This document shows positions 1 through 6,800 of a DNA stretch of 64,000 nt, in pieces. Under the pieces are notes generated by a model. It did not search any database, had not been told where the DNA came from, and was given only the letters and a program-made list of their open reading frames with translations. The first letter of the stretch is position 1. Every line of letters begins with the position of its first letter. The stretch is from Deltaproteobacteria bacterium IMCC39146 (GTDB lineage: Bacteria > Desulfobacterota > Desulfuromonadia > Desulfuromonadales > BM103): the NCBI GenBank assembly GCA_030005635.1, contig JARUHP010000003.1:153892-217891 (forward strand). Reading direction: 5' to 3'. Position numbers and translations under genes: made by a program.

Positions 1-90
1 ATCGGTTTCTTATTGATAAAGGTATTCAGGAAGCGGTTTAACCAACAAAGCTATGGCCATCCGGAGTTGATCAAGATGGACAATCTTCAT
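1..90. repeat. Diverged copy (D) of a dispersed two-hairpin intergenic repeat
   Basis: This segment shares tcttattgataaaggtattca and a following ctatggccatc...gatgg block with better copies at 3636-3710, 4671-4750 and 56676-56762. Its first hairpin has decayed. The second keeps only a short stem, CCATC (57-61) with GATGG (75-79). It resembles the 56.7 kb copy most in the GGTATTCA stretch. The left boundary may lie outside the window. Confidence 0.45.
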
Positions 91-109
91 GGTTGGTAAC
101 AACAGAGAT

Positions 110-385
110 TTACTTGTCAGTAATTATAAAGCCCATGTTGCCAATCATTACTTTCTCGTTCTTGTCTCCCAACCAAAGACGAACAGAACGTTCCCCCACC
201 AGTTCAAATCGCATGCTTTCGTCTTCAATAGTAGCGACCTTATTGCCAGCTTCGGTAAAAACCTCAACAACCCGGTGTGTACCTATCGTGTCAGCTTTCA
301 GATCATAAGCCTTCTGTTGGGCACTTTCACAACCGACTAAAAATATGAGAGGAACCATCAAACAAACCATTAATAATTTCTTCAT
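110..385 (-). CDS. Small predicted lipoprotein, unknown function
   Basis: The product is about 91 residues. It begins MKKLLMVCLM, followed by a hydrophobic stretch and a lipobox ending LVGC, so a signal-peptidase II lipoprotein anchored by that Cys is predicted. An upstream in-frame ATG at 391 exists. The ATG at 385 is preferred because it leaves six bases after the AAAGGG ribosome binding site, whereas 391 abuts it. The mature part is small and soluble, with no family I recognise. It stands alone on the minus strand, with the divergent small-protein genes starting at 768. Lipoprotein status is well supported; the role is unknown. Confidence 0.7.
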   Translation of the reverse strand: MKKLLMVCLMVPLIFLVGCESAQQKAYDLKADTIGTHRVVEVFTEAGNKVATIEDESMRFELVGERSVRLWLGDKNEKVMIGNMGFIITDK

Positions 386-493
386 CGTCATCCCTTTCTA
401 TGAATCAAGTAAGGCTTTAACCTACCACAACTTGAATGAAATTTTTGTTAAAGATATTGCGTTGATTACTACATATCTTCTTATAAACCAGCG

Positions 494-541
494 GTAGTAG
501 GAAATTCGTGTTTAGAGCAACCTAATAGCCACGAAACAATG
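494..541. repeat. Second dispersed block (R2), copy 1
   Basis: The pattern is GTAGTAG-GAAATT, then TTTAGAGCAACCTAAT, then agCCACGAAACAATGg. It aligns with 56769-56820, sharing CCACGAAACAATG exactly, and its left part aligns with 4001-4037. It lies in the 376-base gap between the lipoprotein and the first small-protein gene. Apart from this block and the hairpin at 680-715 I see nothing else there. Confidence 0.4.
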
Positions 542-679
542 GTGGAAAACAAATAAGAATCTAACACCTTTGACCTTATCAGATTCATGGTGTAAATTAA
601 TTGTGAAATGTTTGATGAGTTCTATGGGGGATGAAAATGATCAACAGTCTTGCAGAGATTTATATAAGGAGAATCTGAG

Positions 680-715
680 CCGCTGTTGTTACTTTAATTG
701 CTGACCAGCGGTTTT
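680..715 (+). promoter_or_regulatory. 5' hairpin with T tract ahead of first small-protein gene
   Basis: CCGCTG (680-685) pairs with CAGCGG (706-711) across a 20-base loop and is followed by TTTTGTCG. The same arrangement occurs at 1212-1247 ahead of the second paralogue. The stem plus T tract resembles a weak terminator or attenuator located 50-60 bases before the ribosome binding site. The function is inferred. Confidence 0.45.
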
Positions 716-767
716 GTCGTCTGTGTTTGTTGCTTCTGTTCTGGGATATAGGGGAAAGGAGTAAACC

Positions 768-1070
768 ATGCTCATACGGGTTAGGTACGATGATGGCAGG
801 CTCGACATGGTCAAACCGCAGTTGCTAGACAAACTGCTGGAGGCAAATAACGTGACTAGCTTCATGCGCTCAGAGGGTTGGGCTGTAGTAGGTCGTGACA
901 TTATTAGAAGTCATCGTCGTTCAAAAGGTTACGATGGGGCAGATCGCCGAGCTTTTTATTTATTAAATGTTCCGTTGGAGCGGAAGTCGGTGCTGAGGTT
1001 ACTGATAGCTGTTACCTGGGTCGCTGGCCCGTTGGTTCTTATCTCTATTATGTTGTCGGGGTTGTTGTGA
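768..1070 (+). CDS. Small conserved protein with C-terminal membrane anchor (paralogue 1 of 3)
   Basis: This 100-residue protein starts at an ATG behind GGAAAGGAG. Residues 1-50 carry a motif shared with the next two genes: DDGRxDMVKP, LLDxLLE, FMRSxGW, then Val and Arg positions. A D/E-RR motif follows (DRR near residue 63). Unlike the two paralogues, it ends in a roughly 25-residue hydrophobic helix (about 74-100) with a very short tail, so it may be tail-anchored. I do not recognise a named domain. The three tandem copies point to local duplication. It could be a sensory or regulatory adaptor, but nothing in the sequence proves that. Confidence 0.7.
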   Translation: MLIRVRYDDGRLDMVKPQLLDKLLEANNVTSFMRSEGWAVVGRDIIRSHRRSKGYDGADRRAFYLLNVPLERKSVLRLLIAVTWVAGPLVLISIMLSGLL

Positions 1071-1211
1071 AAACCTCAACTGAGCTGCACTCCGTAACCC
1101 TTGTCTGGCCTATTAGAGAGTTCTAAGTTGTTCGCATTGTTTTCTTGAAACATTCCTTTGGTGATGGAAATGGTCGATAGAAACGCAGAAATAAACTCGC
1201 TAGAACTTAAA

Positions 1212-1247
1212 CCGCTGATGTTGGCTTATTGCTGACCGGCGGTTTTG
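1212..1247 (+). promoter_or_regulatory. Second copy of the 5' hairpin, pairing retained
   Basis: CCGCTG (1212-1217) pairs with CGGCGG (1237-1242), followed by TTTTGTCG. Relative to the copy at 680-715, the A of the right arm has become G, so a T-A pair becomes a T-G wobble and the stem survives. The flanking GCTGACC and TTTTGTCGT are conserved. Confidence 0.45.
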
Positions 1248-1309
1248 TCGTTTCTGTGTCTGACATTGATTGTCAGTTTGAGCTCTAAACCCACAAGAAG
1301 GAGAACATC

Positions 1310-1501
1310 ATGCTAATACGTGTCATGTTCGATGATGGGAGGTTTGACATGGTTAAGCCACCTTTGCTAGACAATCTTCTAGAGGAGCAGAAATTGACCA
1401 GTTTTATGCGCTCAGGTGGTTGGGCCATTGTAGCCCGTGATAATATTCGCAACGGCAATAAGTCACAAACACACCAAGGAGCAGAGCGTCGAGCTTGTTA
1501 A
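1310..1501 (+). CDS. Small conserved protein (paralogue 2 of 3)
   Basis: This 63-residue protein has a strong AAGGAG ribosome binding site before its ATG. It is closely related to the product of 768-1070 over its first 50 residues (DDGRFDMVKP, LLDNLLE, FMRSGGW) and retains the ERR motif near the C-terminus. It lacks the hydrophobic anchor and stops directly after ERRAC, so it should be soluble. It is followed after 36 bases by the third paralogue, probably in one transcript. The function is unknown. Confidence 0.65.
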   Translation: MLIRVMFDDGRFDMVKPPLLDNLLEEQKLTSFMRSGGWAIVARDNIRNGNKSQTHQGAERRAC

Positions 1502-1537
1502 GTAAGAGCAAACCTTTTGCCACTCATGGAGGCATAG

Positions 1538-1774
1538 ATGCTTGACCGAAGAGGCCATAGCGGCGGATTATCTCCTATTGAAACAATCTTGCACGACGGG
1601 ACTTTTCACATGTTTACACCTCAGGTGCTTGATGTAATGCTTGCAAACAGTCAAGTATCGAGATTTATGCGTTCTCGCGGATGGGTGACTGTTGGCGCTG
1701 AGTCAGTAAGAGTCAGAAGTAGACGTGATCCTAATGCGTTCTATCATGGTACGGAGCGGCGATCTGTAAAGTGA
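1538..1774 (+). CDS. Small conserved protein (paralogue 3 of 3)
   Basis: This 78-residue protein starts at an ATG behind TGGAGG. It is the most diverged of the three: a roughly 15-residue N-terminal extension precedes the shared core (HDGTFHMFTP, VLDVML, FMRSRGW, V, R), and it ends with YHGTERR. Conservation of the GW and ERR positions across all three supports real coding. There is no signal peptide or membrane helix. It probably shares a transcript with the gene at 1310. The function is unknown. Confidence 0.65.
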   Translation: MLDRRGHSGGLSPIETILHDGTFHMFTPQVLDVMLANSQVSRFMRSRGWVTVGAESVRVRSRRDPNAFYHGTERRSVK

Positions 1775-2056
1775 ATGCGTGCCATTACATGAATCTTTAT
1801 GAAAATGCACCCTAAGCTTTTAGACTTTACTGCCTCGCTAATGTTCCTAAAAATAACGACTGCCGAGAAGAAAAACGGCTTATTATTCCCCTGTGGCCTT
1901 TGTCGTAGGTCAGGGTTTGTAGCATTTAGCGCTATGACTCATCCTGTTTTAACAAGTCCTTTCTCTTCTGTAAAAATTCAGTGCCAGATCAAGACAACAC
2001 AAAATATGCTGAATTTGACTCGCAGTCGAATAGATGTTAGCTTAAACACTCCTTAA
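1775..2056. other. Intergenic stretch without a supported gene
   Basis: An open frame at 1799-2056 (85 codons) has no ribosome binding site, no recognisable motif and a composition unlike its neighbours, so I do not call it. I see no tRNA or clear terminator here. Confidence 0.5.
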
Positions 2057-2300
2057 GTCTTGGCGGCGTTCTCCTTCCGAACGAACCGACCAAAGACTCG
2101 CAAACGAGGTGGACCGTTGTTACCCATGGTAATTCCGGGACGAACCCTCACTCTTTAGGGTAGCACTGGCTTGAAGCGTTCCACTTTAAGACCGGGTGCA
2201 AGTGGCCCTACCTAAAAAAATCATCAATCATCGCCACCTTTAGACACTCTGTTGTCTGACGTCTTTCTACCTTTGCTACGGGAATCCTCCCGTTGTTTTT
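2057..2300 (+). ncRNA. Candidate structured RNA / leader upstream of the KamA-like gene
   Basis: Four consecutive hairpins can be read: CTCG-CAAA-CGAG (2097-2108), TTACC-CAT-GGTAA (2120-2132), ACCCT-8-AGGGT (2144-2161) and CCACTT-13-AAGTGG (2181-2205). An alternative stem, GGTAG (2159-2163) with CTACC (2208-2212), would compete with the third. The segment ends in an intrinsic terminator (2278-2300), about 110 bases before the KamA-like start. I cannot match it to a riboswitch class I know. It could be an sRNA, a leader, or a remnant of a mobile element. The minus strand also has a short open frame (2057-2152). Confidence 0.4.
2278..2300 (+). terminator. Intrinsic terminator upstream of the KamA-like gene
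   Basis: ACGGGA (2278-2283) pairs with TCCCGT (2288-2293) over a four-base ATCC loop, followed by TGTTTTT. It would end a transcript covering 2057-2277, or attenuate the downstream gene. Confidence 0.6.
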
Positions 2301-2410
2301 CCTTGTACTCGTCTGCTACAGGTGTCGCTGTCGTAACGTCATCATAACCCTATTTGGTTGGGCATGGCGCGTAATGGCAGAACTCATCAACCTGTAGGAG
2401 ACAAAGGACA

Positions 2411-3526
2411 ATGCCCATTTATTCAAACTCACAACAGGTAATCGCTGAACAAAAAGAAGACTGGCAAAACCAACTTGTTAATTTTGTAAACACCACCGAG
2501 CAATTGGAAGAATACATCAATCTTACCGCCGAGGAACGTAGCGTTCTATGCGCTAACAAAACGACTTGGGGGACAACGCCTTACTTTGCTTCGCTAATGG
2601 ACCCAGATGACCCCTCTTGCCCGATTCGTAAACAGGTCATTCCATCCCGTGAGGAGCAAGTAAATGTCCATGGTATGGAAAACTACCTGGTATGGAAGGA
2701 AAACCGCGACAATGATGAAAACAGGCCGGACACTATCGCTCGCCAATACGAAGACCGTGTCGCCTTCACTGTAACCCAGAACTGCGGAGTATATTGCCGG
2801 CACTGCTTTCGTAAGGAGCTGGTTGTAGATGGCGACCTTGAGCTTGATTTCAATGTTGAGGATGGACTGGACTGGATCGCAATGCACCCCGAGGTTCGTG
2901 ATGTCTTAATTACCGGAGGAGATCCACTGTTGCTCCCGGACGAGCAGATTGCTTATCTGATCGAACGCCTGCGAGGAATTTCGCACATCGAAATAATCCG
3001 TATCGGGTCACGTGTGCCAATCGTGTTGCCACAAAGGATCACCGAAAATCTCAAGAAAATCCTTGGCGAGTATCACAACGTACCAATCTGGATCAATACC
3101 CAGTGCAATCATCCCAAAGAGCTTACCGAAGAAGTGGCCTGGGCCGTTTACGACTTGATGACTTGTGGTATCAATGTTGGTAACCAAGCCGTGCTTCTCA
3201 AAGGGATCAACGATGACGTAGAAACTTTCAGAGAACTACACTTGAAACTGTTAAAAGTAAGGATCAAGCCATATTATATCTTTTACTGTGAGGCCGCTCC
3301 TGGTATCGACCATTTCAGGACTTCGGTAGAAAAAGGTGCGGAACTGATACGTGATGCACTACGTGGTCACACCACCGGACTGGCTCAACCGATGTCTGTT
3401 GTCGCAACCAATATCGGTAAAATTCCGCTGATGCCGGACTATTATATCAAAGACAAAAATGCACGAGAATATACCTTGAGCAACCATAAAGGCCAGGTGA
3501 CAAAAATACCGAACATCCCTGAATAG
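2411..3526 (+). CDS. KamA-family radical SAM aminomutase-like protein
   Basis: This 371-residue radical SAM enzyme is of the lysine 2,3-aminomutase family. It has the CxxxCxxC iron-sulfur motif at C125/C129/C132, GGDP at 169-172 for SAM binding, and a likely PLP lysine K337 in GKIPLMPDY. Family members migrate an amino group from C2 to C3 of an amino acid. Two features differ from classical lysine 2,3-aminomutase: the glycine-rich PGGGGK segment reads ATNIGK, and the two aspartates that hold the lysine side-chain amine are not conserved (one position is E294, the other is absent). The substrate may therefore not be lysine. The start has a good GGAG site. No ablB-type acetyltransferase is adjacent. 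Confidence 0.8.
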   Translation: MPIYSNSQQVIAEQKEDWQNQLVNFVNTTEQLEEYINLTAEERSVLCANKTTWGTTPYFASLMDPDDPSCPIRKQVIPSREEQVNVHGMENYLVWKENRDNDENRPDTIARQYEDRVAFTVTQNCGVYCRHCFRKELVVDGDLELDFNVEDGLDWIAMHPEVRDVLITGGDPLLLPDEQIAYLIERLRGISHIEIIRIGSRVPIVLPQRITENLKKILGEYHNVPIWINTQCNHPKELTEEVAWAVYDLMTCGINVGNQAVLLKGINDDVETFRELHLKLLKVRIKPYYIFYCEAAPGIDHFRTSVEKGAELIRDALRGHTTGLAQPMSVVATNIGKIPLMPDYYIKDKNAREYTLSNHKGQVTKIPNIPE

Positions 3527-3635
3527 AGATAGGGATGGCCCGCCAACGGTGAAACCGGTCTGTTATCAAGAGGATAAAATCACCGTTGAGCAGGATGATC
3601 CAAATACTCATAAGTCACCGCTCCTGAGAAGAAAA

Positions 3636-3710
3636 AGGGCCTCTTATTGATAGAGGCCTTTAGTCGACGAAATTATGGCCACCAGGGTTTGCTCCTTGGT
3701 GGCCTTTTCT
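3636..3710. repeat. Two-hairpin dispersed repeat, copy A (acts as tandem terminator)
   Basis: The first hairpin is GGCCTCT-TATTGAT-AGAGGCC (3638-3658), followed by TTTAG. The second is GGCCACCA (3677-3684) with TGGTGGCC (3697-3704), followed by TTTTCT. The pair lies 110 bases after the KamA-like gene and could terminate it. The same order of hairpins and spacer recurs at 4671-4750, 56676-56762 and, decayed, at 1-90. Confidence 0.65.
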
Positions 3711-3793
3711 CTTGAATCTCAGGTTGGCTTTTGTGCTACAGTAAATATACCTCAATAGCAAAAGAGGTCTAACAGGAAGAGGAGGAAGATTTT

Positions 3794-3844
3794 ATGCTAG
3801 TCTCTGATCCGCCTGACCAATTAAGAAAAGCATCATCAATCTAA
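3794..3844 (+). CDS. 16-residue small ORF (possible leader peptide)
   Basis: ATG at 3794 follows a very strong purine-rich ribosome binding site (aagaggaggaagatttt) and the frame closes at TAA after 16 codons. Three hairpins begin 16 bases later (3860-3958). The peptide has two prolines, no run of one amino acid and no membrane segment, so it is not an obvious amino-acid attenuator. It may be a translated leader, a small protein, or a degraded gene start. The ribosome binding site is the main support. Confidence 0.35.
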   Translation: MLVSDPPDQLRKASSI

Positions 3845-3857
3845 AAGTAGCTAAAGC

Positions 3858-3960
3858 TTGGATCACAGTAGCCGGGTGATCCGATACAGATTCCCACGAC
3901 GGGAATCGCAAAGATAACAAATGATCGCAAAGCACCTCGGAACGTTTCGGGGTGCTTTGA
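3858..3960 (+). ncRNA. Candidate RNA with three perfect hairpins
   Basis: GGATCAC-9-GTGATCC (3860-3882), GATTCCC-ACGAC-GGGAATC (3889-3907) and AAAGCACC-14-GGTGCTTT (3929-3958) follow one another. The last stem can extend inward by several pairs and is followed by GATTGTTT, a weak terminator tail. No coding frame explains them. The segment between the KamA-like gene and the frameshifted secreted protein (3527-4227) otherwise holds the repeat at 3636, the short ORF at 3794, an R2 block and one more hairpin. Confidence 0.5.
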
Positions 3961-4000
3961 TTGTTTGGAGGTTGTTAAGACCAGCAATGCTTCATAAGTC

Positions 4001-4037
4001 AGGGTCAGTAGAAATTTTGCATTTCAGCCAATCTGAG
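4001..4037. repeat. Second dispersed block (R2), copy 2 (left part only)
   Basis: It reads AGGGTCAGTAGAAATT then TTTCAGCCAATCTGAG and aligns with the left part of 56769-56820 (AGTCAGTAAGAATT ... TTTAAGCCAATTTAAG). The right-hand CCACGAAACAATG of the other copies is missing. Confidence 0.35.
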
Positions 4038-4114
4038 TTTATTCATTCAATGTGAGGATTGATAGAAAAACAACTTGATTCAAATAATCTCACTACATTT
4101 CGTTTCAAAACGCT

Positions 4115-4143
4115 GATGTTAACGTTTTTTTTAACATCTTTTT
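4115..4143 (+). terminator. Hairpin with T tract, terminator-like
   Basis: GATGTTAA (4115-4122) pairs with TTAACATC (4131-4138) over an eight-base T-rich loop and is followed by TTTTT. It lies 85 bases upstream of the secreted-protein start, so it may end an upstream transcript or attenuate this gene. Confidence 0.45.
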
Positions 4144-4227
4144 CACCTCTCCTTGACAGACGATTATTCATAATTACGTTGGATAAAATTCAGAATCTCT
4201 CGTTTAAAAGTGCTTGAGGAGAACAAA

Positions 4228-4670
4228 ATGAAAAAGTTTTCAGGACCATAATCTCAATTCTTTTTGCAGTAGCGATGACTTCACCAAGTGGTGCTCTTGC
4301 CACCACAGTTCAAGAGGTTGAAGAAACTATTGATGAACGTGAGGCCAAGGCTTTTGATTACGAGGAGTACTCCCTGATATTTCTTACCGGAGATTTTGGC
4401 TTGAGCCTTTCTCGATCTAATGTGGTCGATCAAGCAGGGTCTCTTGTTCTGTTTTTAACTAATCCTGATGGAAAAATCGTTAAGGATGCTCAAGTTATTA
4501 CAACCATTGTCGGTCAAAATGGTTCACAGGTTATGCGACGGGCAAGACCTTTCAAAAATGCTTATTTGATCGATACTGGCCAGCTAATGCCCGATCGGTA
4601 TCGATTGGAGGCTGAGATAGTCACGAACGGTTGGTTATTAACGGAGGAGTTTTTCTTCCAGCATACCTAG
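4228..4670 (+). pseudogene. Secreted protein with signal peptide split by a one-base frameshift
   Basis: The ribosome binding site GAGGAG and ATG at 4228 open a frame that stops after seven codons (MKKFSGP). The frame one base over runs from a stop near 4215 through VFRTIISILFAVA, then the first ATG at 4275 and a 131-residue open frame ending at 4670. Adding one A to the five-A run after ATG gives MKKVFRTI...FAVA...ALA, a textbook signal peptide joined to the 131-residue body. So the gene is either a recent frameshift, a sequencing error, or is expressed by slippage at the A run. The mature part (about 120 residues) has no domain I recognise; a -VxDAQV- beta-strand pattern in the middle looks like a small beta-sandwich. 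Internal initiation at 4275 would lack both signal and ribosome binding site. Confidence 0.6.
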
Positions 4671-4750
4671 AAAGACCACATCTTATTGATATAGACCTTT
4701 AGTAAGTAAAAACTATGGCCACCAGGGTTCGATTCTTGGTGGCCTTTTCT
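4671..4750. repeat. Two-hairpin dispersed repeat, copy B
   Basis: It begins directly after the stop of the secreted-protein gene. The first hairpin has decayed to GACCACATCTTATTGATATAG. The second is intact: GGCCACCA (4717-4724) with TGGTGGCC (4737-4744), then TTTTCT. The second half matches copy A in all but a few loop bases and probably acts as the terminator of the gene at 4228. Confidence 0.65.
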
Positions 4751-4888
4751 TAAATTGTAGGACTTGTGGGTTTAAAGAAGCTGGCACAGCTTTGCTCTTG
4801 TTATCCTTAAAGGGACTGCTAATATTCAAAGGTAAAAGGTTGTCTTTTAGAAATGGCCAACTATAAATTTTCGAAAGGGGAAATCTAA

Positions 4889-5260
4889 ATGCTAATAAAA
4901 GAAGTAATGCTCGACGAAAAAATCCTCGTCATTACACCACAAGGATCTTTGGAAAAGACCGACTTTGAGGCACTTTCCAAAGAAGTAGATCCGTATATCG
5001 AAGCAATGGGCACACTTAATGGCCTGATGATCTATAGTGAATCTTTCCCTGGGTGGGAAAACTTCGCGGCCTTACTCTCCCATATAAAGTTCATCAAAGA
5101 GCATCATCATAATATTAAAAAAGTTGCAGCCGTGACAGATAGCGGCTTTCTGTCAATTTTGCCACGAGTTGCTGGCCATTTTGTTCAGGCCGAAGTTAAA
5201 CACTTCCCCTATCAGGATAAAGATGTTGCACTTGATTGGCTTAAGTCGAGTAACGACTAA
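4889..5260 (+). CDS. SpoIIAA-like (STAS-fold) protein
   Basis: This 123-residue soluble protein has an AAAGGGG ribosome binding site. The pattern of an N-terminal strand (ILVITPQGSL), a central LNGLMIYSESFPGWENF segment, an amphipathic helix, VAAVTDSGFL, and a C-terminal KHFPYQDKDVALDWL matches the SpoIIAA-like family. In that family a STAS-like fold is proposed to bind lipids or act in regulation. No partner anti-sigma factor lies nearby. It is a single gene, with a copy of the dispersed repeat upstream (4671-4750). The assignment is by overall pattern; the function is not established. Confidence 0.65.
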   Translation: MLIKEVMLDEKILVITPQGSLEKTDFEALSKEVDPYIEAMGTLNGLMIYSESFPGWENFAALLSHIKFIKEHHHNIKKVAAVTDSGFLSILPRVAGHFVQAEVKHFPYQDKDVALDWLKSSND

Positions 5261-5442
5261 TAAGTGATTTTCAACAAAAGGGCTACGCGTCTGACCCTGA
5301 TCGAATAATCCCCTCAACCTAATCATGGGTTCTTACAAATGTTGTCGCAAGTCATTCTCAGAAGTTCTAGGATACTTGATACGCCAAAGATCAACGCAGA
5401 ACTCTAACAGAGCCAATGATTAAAGAGTTGCTCTTGGCCAGG

Positions 5443-6741
5443 CTAGCCGACAGTCGTCAGTTTCCATCCTGCAATAATATCTTCTACCTTTTTACGGTCT
5501 CTGGTGCGATAAGGACCGACAATAGCACCGCGTAGATTTTGTGGGCTAAGAAGCTCTTTTGCCGTCTGTCGTAATCCTGATGCTGTAACAGTTTCGATCC
5601 CGGCGAGATCATTGGCGATGGTGCGGTGGCTGCCTGTGAGTTCTCCCCAGGAGTAGCGCAGAGCCATTTCGTCGACCTGGTCACGGGAATAATCTAGGTC
5701 ACAGCGATAGCAGTTGAGAATATGCTCCAGTTCGTCGTCGCCCACTTCACTGTTGTGCAGTTCGGTAATGATATCCAGAATTGCGGTAGTCGCTTCGCCA
5801 AGGTTCTCGGCCGAGACTGCGAGATCGATCGCCAGGGTTCCGGCGTCAGCGTAGAGAGCGAGCGCGGCGTCAACGGCGTAGGTTAAGCCCAACTCTTCGC
5901 GTAGGCGGAGCATCAGGCGGCTCATTCCTCCCCAGCCAAGCAGACGCCGCAGTACACGTAAGTTTACGGCCTGTTTACTGTCGCGTCCCGGCAGCAAAAA
6001 GGCCAATTGTAGATTGACCTGGGAGCCGGCATCACGGACCCAACGCAGGGTTTTATCTTTCTCTGAGAAATCCGTCCATGCCTTTGGCGAGGGAGACGCA
6101 GCGCCCTGCCATTGGCCGAAATGTTGTTTGGCTGCTGAGACGACCTTGGCGTGTTCAACCGGCCCGGCAATCGCCAGGACAGCGTTCTGCGGCGTGTAGT
6201 AGGTGGCGTGGTGCTGTTGCAGTTGCCGCAGAGAGAGGCGCTCGATCGCCGGCCTGTTGCCAACCGTTGGCAAGCCCAGTGGGTGTTTCGGGAAAAGCAA
6301 GCTTGCGACAATGTTGTCCGAGTTGATCTGCCGCCCGGTTTCATTGAGGTCGCCCATGGCTTCCTCGAGGATAACCCGGCGCTCCATTTCAATGTCGTTG
6401 AAGAGGGGGCGTTGCATCATCGATGCAAGCAGAGCGATCCCTTCGGGATAGTGGTCGGGATGGACGCGGGAATGGAAGCAGGTTGTTTCACAATCGGTGG
6501 CGGCGTTGGCGGACCCCCCGACGGCTTCAAAAGCTCGTTCCAGGGCCAGGCCGGTGAGGAAATCCTCAGTGCCTTTAAAAAGCATGTGCTCGAGGAAATG
6601 CGATGCTCCAGCAGTTCTGGGCGTTTCGTCACGGCTGCCGACGCCGATGTAGATCATCACCTCGGTGCTGTGGTGATGTGGCATAGGTACGCTGATGACG
6701 CGTAGGCCGTTATCGAGAGTGTCGCATGAGTATTCTGTCAT
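5443..6741 (-). CDS. M16-family zinc metallopeptidase
   Basis: This 432-residue protein of the insulinase / mitochondrial processing peptidase-like family has the inverted zinc motif HFLEH at residues 48-52 (H48, E51 and H52) and the downstream glutamate in VILEEAMGD. The C-terminal half is the second, non-catalytic M16 lobe. The start is taken at the ATG at 6741: a 17-codon longer frame begins with TTG at 6792, which lies inside a hairpin region. There is no signal peptide, so it is probably cytoplasmic. It follows hemB after 118 bases holding a terminator-like palindrome and may therefore be transcribed separately. Confidence 0.85.
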   Translation of the reverse strand: MTEYSCDTLDNGLRVISVPMPHHHSTEVMIYIGVGSRDETPRTAGASHFLEHMLFKGTEDFLTGLALERAFEAVGGSANAATDCETTCFHSRVHPDHYPEGIALLASMMQRPLFNDIEMERRVILEEAMGDLNETGRQINSDNIVASLLFPKHPLGLPTVGNRPAIERLSLRQLQQHHATYYTPQNAVLAIAGPVEHAKVVSAAKQHFGQWQGAASPSPKAWTDFSEKDKTLRWVRDAGSQVNLQLAFLLPGRDSKQAVNLRVLRRLLGWGGMSRLMLRLREELGLTYAVDAALALYADAGTLAIDLAVSAENLGEATTAILDIITELHNSEVGDDELEHILNCYRCDLDYSRDQVDEMALRYSWGELTGSHRTIANDLAGIETVTASGLRQTAKELLSPQNLRGAIVGPYRTRDRKKVEDIIAGWKLTTVG

Positions 6742-6800
6742 TTGGGTCCGTTTCTGGTTGTTGGGGGCTGGTAGCTGGTAAAAAACGATCAAATAATTAA

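Noticed and set aside
1799..2056. 85-codon open frame on the plus strand
   Set aside because: No ribosome binding site, no motif, and Cys/Phe-rich random-looking composition; treated as non-coding.
2236..2355. Hydrophilic minus-strand frame of about 40 codons between the terminator and the KamA-like gene
   Set aside because: It is open between two stops but has no usable start codon at its 5' end; I consider it chance.
3636..4750. CRISPR array
   Set aside because: The repeats here are inverted, two-part and widely spaced, without regular spacers; no cas genes are in the window.
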